Source: Eunapius fragilis
Lineage: Eukaryota; Porifera; Demospongiae; Spongillida; Spongillidae
DNA length: 64,000 bases
NCBI GenBank assembly: GCA_963681505.1
Contig: OY811989.1
Coordinates: 4,368,736 to 4,432,735 of the forward strand
Direction: 5' to 3'
Each line of letters starts with the position of its first letter. Within the stretch, counting starts at the first letter, position 1. The notes beneath the pieces are model-generated. The model did no database searches. It was given only the letters and a program-made list of their open reading frames with translations, and was not told the origin of the DNA. Positions 51,215 through 62,345 of this stretch are shown here, in pieces. Position numbers and translations under genes: made by a program.

Positions 51215-51389
51215 CAGTCTACCCTCGATAGTGTCCGCTTCGATACAGTCCATCCGCGATAATGTCCGCTATTTTTCTTGCCAACTACTAACCCTTCGTA
51301 AGCTAAACTTCGCATCGCTATTATCCGTTTGTCCTACTGTCCGCTAGTTTGGGGGTTCCCGTAGCCCGGACTATATCGAGGGTAGACTG
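51215..51389. mobile_element. 175-bp pogo/mariner-like MITE at TA
   Basis: The left end CAGTCTACCCTCGATA matches the reverse complement of the right end TATCGAGGGTAGACTG. TA is duplicated on both sides. It lies directly at the 3' flank of zinc-finger paralog 3, where paralogs 1 and 2 have no insertion. Confidence 0.9.
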
Positions 51390-51398
51390 TACAACAGC

Positions 51399-52088
51399 TC
51401 AGTCACTATAGACACTGGGAGACCTGTCACTCTCACTGCCATGTTTACAGCTCTTGAGGTGATACTTCAACCCTTTCATGCATAAAAATGATCTGGAGCA
51501 TCCTCTGTTCTGGCATTTCAATCTCTCATCACAATGTATTCGGCAGTGGGCCTTTAATGCCTTCATTGATGCGAATGATTTCTTACAAAAACAGATAAAC
51601 CGTCTCTCCCCTGAATGAGTGAGCATGTGATTTTTCAGGGTTGACTGTTGTGAAAATTTCTTTCCACATTGTTCACACTGGTAAGGCTTCTCTCCTGTAT
51701 GAGTGAGCATGTGTTTTTTCAGGTTTGACTGTTGTGAAAATGTCTTTCCACATTGTTCACACTGATGTGGCTTCTCCCCTGTATGAGTGAACATGTGTTT
51801 TTTCAGGTTTGACTGTACTGAAAATGTAGTTCCACATTGTTCACACTGATGCGGCTTCTCCCCTGTATGAATGAGCATGTGTGTTTTTAGGGTTGATTGT
51901 ACTGAAAATGTCTTTCCACATTGTTCACACTGATGTGGCTTCTCCCCTGTATGAGCGAGCATGTGTCTTTTCAGGTGTGACTGATATGAAAATGTCTTTC
52001 CACATTGTTCACACTGATGTGGTCTCGCCCCTAAGGACAATATCTCTCCAACCTGTTGACTCTGATGCGCTTCCTCTCTATTGGCCAT
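51399..52088 (-). CDS. C2H2 zinc-finger protein, 5 canonical fingers (paralog 3)
   Basis: 229 aa from MANREEAH: leader, five CEQCGK/CEQCGT-type fingers, the variant finger [21 protein letters not shown] and the [10 protein letters not shown] tail finger ending SPSVYSD. It is the shortest of the three intact paralogs; the loss or gain of whole 84-bp finger units explains the length differences. As in paralog 1, 27 in-frame codons precede the chosen ATG but are probably untranslated or part of another exon. Confidence 0.94.
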   Translation of the reverse strand: MANREEAHQSQQVGEILSLGARPHQCEQCGKTFSYQSHLKRHMLAHTGEKPHQCEQCGKTFSVQSTLKTHMLIHTGEKPHQCEQCGTTFSVQSNLKKHMFTHTGEKPHQCEQCGKTFSQQSNLKKHMLTHTGEKPYQCEQCGKKFSQQSTLKNHMLTHSGERRFICFCKKSFASMKALKAHCRIHCDERLKCQNRGCSRSFLCMKGLKYHLKSCKHGSESDRSPSVYSD

Positions 52089-52389
52089 TTCTTCACTAGT
52101 ATAATACAGAGGGGGAAATGCAGTGATTAAAGCAGTGAGGTTTGCATATGGGCAGTGTGGGTACAACATACATACTCGCTTACATACTAACTGGTAACAA
52201 ATAATAAACTCTGACTATCAGTCTGTGTTCTTTTCTTGAGGCTGTTTGTGGGCTCTTTCAATACCTTTTTACAATACATAGAGTGACAAGCTTAATTTTT
52301 TTTCTAGTTCCCACATTTTATTTCAATTAATTCCTAAATTATTCAGTACATGCTTAGTTAGTGTAATAAAAGTTTGCCATTACAACCAA

Positions 52390-52725
52390 TTCAGGAGTGG
52401 AAGCAGGATTTAGAGTTAGGGATGCGCAAAGGGCAGAGGGTACGAAAGGGGTGGGGCCACGCCCCCTCCCACTCCTACTAGGGGTATGGGGGAGTGCTGT
52501 AAGCTCTCCTCCATTGGCAAAGTCCCAGAAGCTTTGCAAGTTCCGTGTTATGAAGCTTCAGAATGATAAAGAATTTCATACCGTTTCAGCCACAAAATAT
52601 TTTTCTCATCGGTATATTATGGGTGCATATGCCCCCCCTCCCCTAAATCTGCCACTGTACGCCACCCCTCAAATCCGCCACTGTAAGTACAATGGAGATA
52701 ACAAAAAGCAGACCAACGCGTACAG
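52390..52725 (+). mobile_element. GGAAGCAGGATTTAG-type element, copy
   Basis: Close relative of 46,395-46,685. The 3' half contains two CCGCCACTGTA/TGCCACTGTA ends in tandem. The 9-bp target of the large transposon begins one base after it. Confidence 0.75.
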
Positions 52726-53085
52726 CTGGCGCCTTAGTTGGGCGTAGCCCGACCTTCGCGTATTGGCGGAAGGTTGGGTATTAAGCCTATACCTGGATTT
52801 GTACCCATCTGATAGTGCTGTGGGCTATTAACACCTGCTTGGTCTGACTGTTGATTGCGTGATAACTACGCGTTGGTCGCGTGGCAGGCTATGAATCTTT
52901 TTTAAAGGCTCAGAGAAGTCAGGCTACAAGTGTAATATCTGTTGGTGAACATTCGTCCCAAGAGAATGACTACACCTGAAGTAGCGGTATGTGACTAGTA
53001 CGTAGTAAAAGAAAAACGTACGGTTGTCATTATAGATACAAGTTGGTTACAAGAGAAAAGCCAAAACTTATGTATTGACTCCAAA

Positions 53086-55960
53086 ATGGCAGCACATAGG
53101 CAGGGCAATTGCTCGAAAAGCAAAAAGGTCATAGCTTCAGAGGCGTTAAAGGACCCGAAGACAAAGAACTATGTAGTGGAGATGACTGGGAGAGAATTGG
53201 TCAAAGAGGTGAAAGTCATGGCTTCTGATGGAGCCCACTCCATTCTGCAAAGCCAAAATCCATCACACTTAAAGGAGTTCTCATGGAACATGCTACTGAA
53301 TGAGGTCTCACAGTTTGCACCTGTACTGAGAAGTTTGCTGTTCTCAGCCACACACACCAGGGTTCCCCGCATCAATACTGATGCCACAGTTGGGATGTGT
53401 GTAGCTATGCTCGTCAATAATCGAAATCCGAAGATGAATTTGGTGCAAAAAATTAATTCACTGCTTCTTTATGCTGCTTATACTTACAAGCAGGTATATG
53501 TTGATAAAAATCTTTCAAATTACATGGCATCTTCGCATACATGCACGTGTGTATTTTCATTTTGGATGCTCATGCACGATTCTTGTATACATGTAGATCT
53601 ACCAGTGATTTAAACAGCTAAATCTAACTGTGTCCTATCCAAATTGTAAGTGTTTAATGGTACATGTATTCCATATTATAAGGAAACGTATTACCATTTT
53701 CAGATAATGCAGAAAGCCCCATGGTTTTCATCAGAGGATAGTGGTGTCCAATCATCCTCTGACACAGACTCTGATGGAGGTTCAGATTCAGACTATACAT
53801 GGAGGAGCTACTCACCTGTCACCTGTGACGAAGAGTATGAGTACATGCTTAGGGATCAAGAGGATGCCAATGAGTCTGTTAGAAGTGGCTGATGGCTGCT
53901 GAACCAATGCAGTATGACCCAGGCAACACACAATCTACTTGTCAACTGCAATAGCCAGCAAATTTAGCCCTTCTATCAAGCTCTACCCCATCAAAGCATC
54001 TTGAGGAACAAGGTAGATGAAATGGTATTTCAGTTCAGTTCCGTGTGAATGTGCTTGTGAATATATACTGTGTGTTGATAGTTCATTGTCCTTGATACTA
54101 GTAACAATGTCTTATTTAAAATAGGTCATCTAACTATGTATCATCTAAGTGCAGACAATATAGATAAGGGGATAAAGCAGCGGTACATGAGGATTGATAA
54201 TGAAAAGCCCGATAGTATCCATTCTTTTGCTGTTGCTGATTGCATTGACTTCAGTAATCTAAGTGAACAGCTTATTCTTACTGAGCAAAGGGATGCCCAA
54301 CTAGTAGCAAAATCCCTCCTACCCACCCTAGAGGATGATACGGCTTTTCGTACCAACATCTGCATCTTGATGTCTTGAAACTATACCAAAACATGGAGTT
54401 CTTCAAGCACTCTTTTGATCCTGTCATTGACTGGCATATCAAACATGAATTTTATGATGAAATGTCCACAAAGTCAACTGTGGTGAGTTCACATTCTATA
54501 AGAGGCGGTGCTGCATTTGTGAGGATTGTTAGGCAATAGACATTATTTTATATTGTTATACTGTATCTTGTGCTAATTATAAAATGCTAGTTTATTAACT
54601 TAAATGTGTATTGGTGAAATCTATGAACACATTCAAATCCAGCATCCAATTGGGATTCAACCCAGAGATGAAAATAAACAGAAGATATGGTTATCATTAT
54701 GAAAGAAATGCAGAAGTATGTCCCAATGGTGGAAACAGTCGAGAATGTATATGTATCAAGCCTGGACAGAACTGTCAAAGTGACAAAAACCCGTGCACAT
54801 CTGATACAGTTTGCTGGGGACCAGAAGACAGCAGCTAGAGGAGAGGAGCGCAAAAAGCAAACGTGTGTGCAGTATCACATACTAACAGGCTTACTAGATT
54901 AGTCCCTGTTGTTGCTCATTGGCACACAAAAGTCAAGCATCTTGAGGTAACAATCATTCATTACATTATACATGTATGTGTGCATGTATGTATGCAGGTG
55001 ATTTGGAAGTTCTTTTACTCCAATCGTTCAGGTGGAGACCATGGTACACTATATCAACTATGAAACAAGCTGAACTGTACAAATGTTGTAAAAGTTCCTA
55101 AGTAAGATGTAAATGCGTGTGAAGATTTCATTGAGATCATCACTTCGTCTAGTCATTGCTACTGCTATGACCACTTTACAACTGAAGTCAGCAAATGATT
55201 TCCCTTCTGATAGTATCTTACCTGGGGCCGAAACGGTTTGGATGCTGTCTGACAACGAGAGACGAGGGTATCTAAATGAGCTTTGTGGACAGTTATATGA
55301 TAGTTTCGTACACACAACTTACAATGACAGCGGGAAAATGTGAGCAAGACATGACAAAAGTCTTTGAATACTCCGTACAGTTATTGCGTCTCTGCTGCAT
55401 TTACATGGAGTTTTCAGATGCAATTAGAGAAGGTGTGATGGTGTGTGTGTCCTTCAGTGCTGGACATACATGTTAACAATTTTCTCAGCTTCTGGTAACA
55501 AAAACTATGCTTGTGAAGCTGCAAACTTCCTTTTTCAGCACACTTATATGCTTTCCCCTCGACTCTCAGCACAGCGTTTGTGGAGTCGTTTTGTAAATGT
55601 ACATGGGAAACCAGGAGAAAATATTCCAGTCAACCTGCATATGGAACATTTGAACTAAATCGCAAAAGGTGCCATTCGCTTTATGGGATCATGCAAATCA
55701 TTAAAGGGGATTCAAAGAATTGGCCAGGCCATAGGCACTCTATCTCCAGTTTTGGAAAATTTTGATAAATAATGTGACTATCAACTCTAGCAGACAAAAA
55801 AAGCCAAACGCAGTAAATGACATTCTAGTTGTAGTCAATGAGCTGTCACATCTAAATGTTTTGCTGCACAAGTAGAAGGAAGAAGGCACTTTGCATTTCC
55901 CAAACCAAAAAATGTGCTTAATGGCAAAGACCCCCAAGAACTATTGGAATGGCTTGTTGG
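53086..55960 (+). pseudogene. DUF6589-type transposon protein, frameshifted
   Basis: Exon 1 starts MAAHRQGNCSKSKK at 53,086 and ends at a GTATAT donor after 53,493. Later pieces carry FFKHSFDPVIDWHIKHEF, EMQKYVPMVETVE, IQFAGDQKTAARGEERKKQ (counterpart of the family GGDQLT-R motif), LVPVVAHWHTKV, VIWKFFYSNRSGGDHGTLYQL and, near the end, NRIAKGAIRFMG. These follow the usual order of DUF6589 proteins found in animal and fungal transposons. At least three frame changes (near 54,357, 54,860 and 55,145) and stops after 55,767 show it is dead. The acidic Ser-rich block at 53,710-53,890 may be an exon or intronic. Confidence 0.85.
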
Positions 55961-56040
55961 AAAATTGCCCAGATATTTTAACTGTGTGTATTTCTTAAAT
56001 TTGGTATTATGTGTAACAATATATTTGTATACACTACAAT

Positions 56041-57507
56041 TTAGTCACAAATAATGAACTTTAAAACAAAACAAAAGGCTGCAGGCAGGTTTGCTTCACA
56101 CAATCCACATACACAAAAATTTGCACAGTAATCACAGCATAGGCACTTTATGCCTACATCTACATACATATAATTCTCCATGTCTCTAAAAAGAATGTGA
56201 CGTCTGCAGTGTGATATGTTTGAAGTCATCATTTACTGTGTGGTAGGTTCTCGAAAGAAGCAATGTGGCCACAGAGGTGCTACCGTCCCTGCCAGCCCGT
56301 CCAGTCTCCTGAATATAACAGCAGACATCATCTGGCAACCCAGTGTGAATTATTTGCCTGACATTTGAGCAATCTACACCCATCCCAAAGGCTACTGCAG
56401 CAATGACAACCCTTAGATTGCTTTCATTTGTGAATAAAGTAAGGATTTGTTGTTTGTGGATGTGTTCAGTGAGACTTGTGAACATATCCACAAGTCGGAA
56501 CTCAGGTATATCAGGTGCATCTTCAGGAATAACAAAACCTGAACCAAGTTGACTCTTTAAGTAAAGGTATATGTCAGCGCAAATTCCAAATGAACATCCA
56601 CAGATTATTGTTTTTGGGAATTTGTTCTTCTCATTCTTCAATCTTTCAGCAAACACTTTGAAGGTCTGAGGTATGGTCAAGAAAGGTCTGACATGATATA
56701 CCAAATTGGCCTTTGTTGGGCACTTAGTTAGGACAAATGGCTTTCTTAGACCCACTGTTTGAGTCACTGCTAAACAGTCACTTCTAGTGGCAGTTGCAGC
56801 CAATGCCATCATATGTACCCCTATATATTAAAGTTAGGAAGAGCAATTCAAAATACATCAGTTATCATATAGCTTGTTAGATTCAGCGCTACTCCTTTAA
56901 ATAAAATCATGATAATTCACCATTTATTAACGCAGTGTGCCTCGTCAATCACAAATGCCCTAAGTCTCACATTGAAGACATCTCCTTGAATCACTCTTCT
57001 CCACTTCTTGCTGGCTAGTACAATCTCAGGTGAGAAAAACACGAACTGGATTTTCCTAGAGACAAGTCACTTAGAATTCTGCTGTCAGACATGTCCCCTG
57101 AGACACAGATGCTCGTGAGGCCTTTTGAGCAATACGTTGTTACCTGTTATTATGAGTAGTGAACTATTGATGTAACACGATGTAGAAGTTGCACAAGCCG
57201 GCATACATACATTTACCTGATCTTCCATTATCGACACAAGAGGGGTCACGACGATAACTATAGAATAACCTCACTCTTTTTTCATAAACTTATCAAACGC
57301 TAGCTGCGAGCAAGTGTAACATTAACTCTTGCCAAAGCCAGTAGGCAGAACTGAAAAAACATCTCTGCCCTCAATGAAAGTAGCAGCTACTTCAAGTTGC
57401 TCTGGTTTCATCTCTGGATAGCCCAACTCCTTAGCCACGTCGGTAATGCACTCTTTAACTCTCTCCATAGTCTGACACATATTATTATACAAATCCAGCT
57501 GTCTCAC
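56041..57507 (-). pseudogene. RecQ-like DNA helicase of the transposon, inactivated
   Basis: Minus-strand motifs in order: MKPEQLEVAATFIEGRDVF and LPTGFGKS (Walker A), VIVVTPLVSIMEDQ (motif Ia), FVIDEAHCV (motif II, DEAH), MMALAATATRSD (motif III), VVIAAVAFGMGVDCSNVRQI (motif V) and QETGRAGRDG (motif VI), then a Cys-rich tail CLCCDYCANFCVCGLC. Introns are small. Damage: in-frame TAA directly after GKS and a TGA 18 codons later, a one-base loss before QFVFFSPE, and a frameshift between the helicase core and the Cys-rich tail. The 5' end lies at the inner edge of the terminal inverted repeat. Confidence 0.9.
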
Positions 57508-57578
57508 TCATAGCCTGACTTCTCTGAGCCTTTAAAAATGATTCATAGCCTGCCATGCGACCAACGCGTAATTATCAC

Positions 57579-57703
57579 CAGTGGTATTTCATCTATCTCC
57601 GTGATTCTCTGTCTATCCCCGTGCATGTTTGTATTGCGATATGTCAAAGATATATCGCGTATCGCGATATATAAAAAATATCGCGATATATTGTGGCGCC
57701 CTG
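57579..57703. mobile_element. 125-bp hAT-like insertion with 8-bp target duplication
   Basis: Ends CAGTGGTATTTC and TGTGGCGCCCTG. ATTATCAC is perfectly duplicated (57,571-57,578 and 57,704-57,711). The interior holds TATCGCGATATA repeats. The empty site is the left inverted repeat of the host transposon near 52,860. Confidence 0.88.
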
Positions 57704-57742
57704 ATTATCACTCAATCAACCATCAGACCAAGCAGGTGTTAA

Positions 57743-58757
57743 GGTGACAGGATACCCTCCTGGATTTTGAAAAAAAATCATACTAGCTTGTAGCCTGAGA
57801 GCATCTTAGAGGACCGTATCATTATGACAGTTATTAAATGAGCAGTAAAAATAGTACAAGTATTCTAAGAATTAAACTTTGTTGAAAACTGCAGTGCTTA
57901 AAAATCACCAAATTAGGAGGATAAATATGAAATAATATCTTCTTTCGTTTGGTGCATTCGTTTCGAAATGGAGCAGTAGGTTTGTGCCAAAGCTTATACT
58001 AACCATCATTTCAGGGTGAACTAATTGGGCTAAACATGGATTACTCACGCTGGGCATTCCAGAACAGCTAGTTTATCGTGAATACACGTTCTTCATTACT
58101 TAATTGACTTTTTGGTGTATCGATAACATTACTATCCTTTTCCACAAATTTACAGCAATTTTTTACAAAGTTACGCATCCCTGGACGCCATATTTGTACC
58201 TTGAAATTGAAATTTTATTAATAGATAGATTTTCGGTTTTCGGCTATTTAGAAAAAAGTAACTTATTTTGAAAACAGGGACTAGATATTTTCCTACACGT
58301 ACGCTCTTCTTGGTGCTTAGCTCCTATCGTAATAATATGCTCAACACTTGATCATAAGGTCTGTTGTCCTGAATGTACAGGAAAAAGAGTTTTTGCCGTT
58401 CGTATTTCAAGGTGCTCGTAAAACTAGCGGTGCTAGTGCTTCTGCGCGTTATTGAAATGCTATCAAGGTGGCATATCTTAAACAATAAGGTGGATTCTCT
58501 CCGAATTATATACGGTACTTGAACAGAACTACCAATTGTTGATGACGTATTTTAATAATTCAGACACCAAATAACATGGCGGACTCAAACTGCGCATGCG
58601 TGCGCGAATTAAAAGATGGAAGATGCGAAAATTCAAAGCACTGCGCTCGGTTAAATACGTTACTTATCCAAATGATATCAAGGTGGCATATCTTGAACAA
58701 TAAGGTGGATCTTACCAAAATTTTTTCTGATAAAACCTCGTTATGGGTACAACTACC
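57743..58757. mobile_element. 1.0-kb TTAA-flanked insertion (piggyBac/Kolobok-like)
   Basis: TTAA duplicated at 57,739-57,742 and 58,758-58,761. Ends GGTGACAGGATACCC and GGGTACAACTACC form a short imperfect inverted repeat. The left inverted repeat of the host transposon shows the empty TTAA site. Inside, a ~45-bp direct repeat (ATCAAGGTGGCATATCTT...) occurs near 58,465 and 58,675. No coding capacity is recognised. Confidence 0.85.
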
Positions 58758-59669
58758 TTAATAGCCCACAGCACTATCAGATGGGTACAAATCCAGGTAT
58801 AGGCTTGATACCCGACCTTCCGCCAATGGGCTATTCCATTATTTAACCGTAGGGTAGCGTCAGGTATGGTCGCCAGTGCAGAAGTGCTCGCCACTCTTCC
58901 TTTCAAACGTGGCGCTAGGGCTTACCTAACATTTGTATGTCTTGGCACAAAACGGAAGCAACAGTCCTGGGACTCTGTGTTTACGGCACGTTGTTCAAGT
59001 TTTATTTACTATTAACGTTTTTGCAAAATAATTATACAAAGTTAGCTACCTCATTTCTAAGTTAAATGGCGCTGTAAACAACGCACAATTGCTAGCGGGT
59101 TCTATTGGTGCAAGTTAGTGTACGCGAGGTATGTAGCACAGATTGACATAATATCGTGCTATTATAGAAGAGTAGTTATTTCTGTACAATGTACTTAGCT
59201 TTGTTTTAAAAGAAACCTTATGACTTGAGAATTAGTGAGGGTGGCGAACACTCCAACGGAATTTACGCTCATAAGGAGTAGTCGCCAGGGGTGGCGACTA
59301 CTCCTACCTCATGAAATTTGTCTTTTGGCTTAAATTGGCAACCATTAGGCTCCCAAATGTTTCCTATATCTTGTGTGCTAAGCGTTTGTGGTCTGTATGT
59401 TGTGGAGGAGTGTTCGCCATAGGGGTACATGCACGGGTCAATTGTGTCTCATTCTGCATGCGGTCATTCAGCCAAAATACTAGGCTATTCTTAAATGTCT
59501 ATCTGCTGTTCTCATCATTCATCAAGCTTAGCTGAAGAGAGTGCAAATACTTCTGCAAATACAGAGAAGTTTATCTTGAACTTATACTTAGCTTACATAT
59601 ATGCTTGTACATGCTCATGTCGTAGTGTATGAAGTAATACATTTTTTAATCATATTGCAGTGTTCTGTA

Positions 59670-60971
59670 ATGGAACGAGAATTATTGAAGTATTCAGCTG
59701 AGAGCATGGATGCAGCTCTGAAGGAAGTGAGGGAGGGTCGTATGACTTGTTTTGCTGCATCTAAAACATTTGGTGTACCACATTCTACACTTCGTGACAA
59801 ACTCTCTGGCAGAAGTCCTGAAGGAAGGCATATGGGTCCTAATCCAGTCCTCACTAGAGCTGAGGAGGCTTCATTAACAACCTTTTGCATCAAGTTGCTC
59901 AAGTGCGGCTTTCCAATAAATCGTGGTGATTTATTGGATATTGTGCAAAAGGTTGTAAAGGAGGATAAAAGGAAAACCCCATTTTCTGACGATAGGCCAG
60001 GTAAATATTGGTTTTATGGGTTTATGCAGCGCAACCCTCAGCTAACAGAAAGGTTCCCTGAAAAATTAACAGGTGGAAGGGCCACGGTAACAGAGGCTCA
60101 TATTCGCAAGTGGTTTGCAGATATAGAGATGTATATAGTTGAAGAGGAAAGGGCTGGGGATGTCCTCTTAGATCCTCATCATGTTTTCAACTTTGATGAG
60201 TCACACTTTCTTCTTGCCAAGAAAAGGGGTACTGTTTTGGGGCCGGTTAATTACAAAAACTTTTTGGAAGTGTCCAAAGAGAATGACAAGGAGGGCCTAA
60301 CTGTACTGATAGGATACTCTGCAAATGGAAATTTGGCCCCACCCATGATTGTGTATTCCTACAAACAGAACATTCCTTGTGATGTTATCGAGTCTGTGGG
60401 AAGTGTAGATCCTAGTTGGGCATTGGGAAAGTCAGAGAGTGGGTGGATGACAACACTGACATTTCTCGATTACATTCCATTAGTTTTCAATCCTTGGCTT
60501 AGTGAGAACCATGTACAAACACCTGTTGTAGTGTTTGCTGATGGTCATAAATCCCATCTGTCTCCTGAAACTGTTGAATTCTGTGCATCCAATGGGATCA
60601 TCTTGGTAGCACTCTATCCAAACTCCACCCATATGATACAACCCTTAGATGTGTCAGTCTTCAAGCCATTGAAGGGGCTATGGGTGAAAGCAAAAAGGAC
60701 ATGGAAGGCTTTTAACTCTGACCAGACCATCATACGGTCGCCTTCCAAAATACTACAATCACAAAGTGAAGCTTTCCTGGGGTTGTTAAAGGCTGCTCCA
60801 TACTTGATAACTTTGATAAGCAATGTTGTGTTACAATCCATCTTCCATGCGCTACGTAACAACCAAATACAGGGGGGTGGCGAACAGTCCAACCATACGT
60901 GGCGAGAGACCAACCGCATTGGCGACTATACCAGAAATCCGCTTAATTGGATAAAACAGTTGTTTTCCTAA
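59670..60971 (+). CDS. Pogo/Tigger-type transposase (psq HTH plus DDE_1), C-terminus possibly altered
   Basis: The exon begins after a TATTGCAG acceptor at 59,660, and ATGGAACGAG at 59,670 gives 433 aa. The N-terminal region has MDAALKEVREGRMTCFAASK followed by VPHSTLRDKLSGR, a pipsqueak-type helix-turn-helix. Middle: YWFYGFMQRNPQLTER, the usual CENP-B/Tigger link. The catalytic triad is visible as FNFDESHF, VVFADGHKSHLSPE and HMIQPLDVSVFKPLK. After about residue 360 the expected GIYPFN-like ending is not found, and the frame runs into subterminal repeat sequence, so the last ~70 residues may result from a frameshift. It is the only transposase in the window with an unbroken catalytic domain. 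Confidence 0.92.
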   Translation: MERELLKYSAESMDAALKEVREGRMTCFAASKTFGVPHSTLRDKLSGRSPEGRHMGPNPVLTRAEEASLTTFCIKLLKCGFPINRGDLLDIVQKVVKEDKRKTPFSDDRPGKYWFYGFMQRNPQLTERFPEKLTGGRATVTEAHIRKWFADIEMYIVEEERAGDVLLDPHHVFNFDESHFLLAKKRGTVLGPVNYKNFLEVSKENDKEGLTVLIGYSANGNLAPPMIVYSYKQNIPCDVIESVGSVDPSWALGKSESGWMTTLTFLDYIPLVFNPWLSENHVQTPVVVFADGHKSHLSPETVEFCASNGIILVALYPNSTHMIQPLDVSVFKPLKGLWVKAKRTWKAFNSDQTIIRSPSKILQSQSEAFLGLLKAAPYLITLISNVVLQSIFHALRNNQIQGGGEQSNHTWRETNRIGDYTRNPLNWIKQLFS

Positions 60972-61137
60972 GTACGAAGCATGCTTTTTGAATAAATGGA
61001 GCCGTAGTAGTATAGAGTGATAGCTGACGATCTCTTGGAATCAGGTATGTTTGTATAATTATCCTTCTTGTTTGCTGTATATTCAAGACAACCGAGATCG
61101 CTACTCACGGGTGGCGAGCACTACCTACGCTACCCTA

Positions 61138-61399
61138 CACCCCTACAGATGACAATAATTGCAAATGTACCCCCCAGGACAATTTATAAAAGCACCCCTG
61201 GACAATCTCATATTATATCTCCACCTCCCCGGGACAGACTTGTAAATGCCCCCTGGACAAGCTTCTGTTTTGTTCCACCCCCCTGGACAAGCTTCTATTA
61301 TGCCTTCTAACTCCCCCCGGACAGGCATTTAAATGACCACTCCCCGAGACATATTCCCTATACCCCCCTGGACACCATTTATTGTCATCTGTAGGGGTG
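61138..61399. mobile_element. 262-bp MITE at TA with CCCCTGGACA internal repeats
   Basis: Termini CACCCCTACAGATGACAATA are inverted; TA is duplicated at 61,136-61,137 and 61,400-61,401. The interior has about eight imperfect copies of a CCCC(T/C)GGACA(A)-type motif. It interrupts the right inverted repeat of the pogo-type element. Confidence 0.85.
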
Positions 61400-61599
61400 T
61401 ATAACTAAATAATGGAATAGCCCAATACGCGAAGGTCGGGCTACGCCCAACTACTGGCGCCTCACTGGACATGTACACTGATTAGTTCAGTGTACATGAC
61501 TGGTCGACCCTCGATTAAACGATATGCGCTATACTACATGTATTGTGGCAATCTGCTGCAGTACTAATTAAATTCATATTTTGGATCGGTTTGTTAGGG

Positions 61600-62345
61600 C
61601 GGCCCTTTCGCCCCTCCTGGATTCGCCACTGACTGGGCTGCTGGGCACAATCATGCCCGGTCCTTGTGGGCAATCGTTCCACATGTGCATTAATTGGAAC
61701 TGTCCATTAATGCGCGGTTCGACTAGCATGACCTAACAGTACATCTACTTACGAACAGTACGCCCAGTAATAAAGAAAAGGAATTCCTCCGTTACAATCA
61801 AATGCCACACCTCTATGGCGGCAATGTCGTAAGGACATCACTAATCAAAAATACTTTCAAACTACGTACCTTGACATTGCAGTGGTCAGTCCACGTTCCA
61901 CGTTACACGTGCTGGACAAGATATTAATATGAAAGAAAAAAATGGAACCGTATATTATATACCGCTCACTCCTCGGCCCCACTCCCACGGAATGTGGGAT
62001 TCCTCTGAAGGCACAACTCAAGGCAACCCCTCTGCTATGCATGGGGATGTATGCCTACATCAACACTATCCAGCAGTCTAGCGTATTTGGTATGGCAAAT
62101 CCATCTTGCAGCAACTTGAGATTAATGTAGGTTATTGAGATGCACTGATTGTGAAGGTACAATGCAAAGCAACATGGCCATCAATATACAAAGAAAGCTA
62201 CATATCTAGGATGTGACTGTGACAATGGGTACGGAAAATCCGATTTTTGACAATGTGGAAAAATATGACTTGCAGAGCAGAACATGAGAGGCTGAGGGAG
62301 AGAGAGAGAGAGGGACAATGAGAGAGAGGAAGGGAGAGAGAGACA
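61600..62345 (+). repeat. Dispersed ~750-bp repeat, copy 3
   Basis: Landmarks as in copies 1 and 2, preceded by TCCTGGATTCGCCACTGACT. The GA tail is short. It joins directly to the broken zinc-finger paralog 4. Confidence 0.85.

Larger units (their letters stand above)
58828..61423. mobile_element. 2.6-kb DNA transposon with pogo/Tigger-type transposase
   Basis: Terminal inverted repeats start GGGCTATTCCATTATTTA and continue with AGGGTAGCG and GTGCTCGCC. AAT flanks both ends (58,825-58,827 and 61,424-61,426), judged against the intact left repeat of the host transposon. GGTGGCGA-type motifs cluster in both subterminal regions. The right inverted repeat is broken by a MITE. The element encodes a transposase with a probably intact catalytic core. 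Confidence 0.85.
52735..61453. mobile_element. 8.7-kb DNA transposon carrying DUF6589-type and RecQ-like genes (AcademH-like)
   Basis: Termini TAGTTGGGCGTAGCCCGACC are inverted at both ends. CTGGCGCCT is duplicated at 52,726-52,734 and 61,454-61,462, and occurs once at an empty site at 46,686-46,694. The left inverted repeat is about 190 bp (to 52,926). The right one is the same sequence broken into four pieces by three later insertions (57,579-57,703; 57,743-58,757; 58,828-61,423). Inside, a decayed DUF6589-type gene (plus) and a decayed RecQ-like helicase (minus) are convergent. As far as I recall, this pairing is reported for helicase-bearing Academ transposons (AcademH). A 9-bp duplication is longer than the 3-4 bp I associate with classic Academ, so the class needs testing. 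Confidence 0.88.

Noticed and set aside
51881-52099. Plus-strand repetitive frame [10 protein letters not shown]
   Set aside because: Antisense of the zinc-finger linker repeats.
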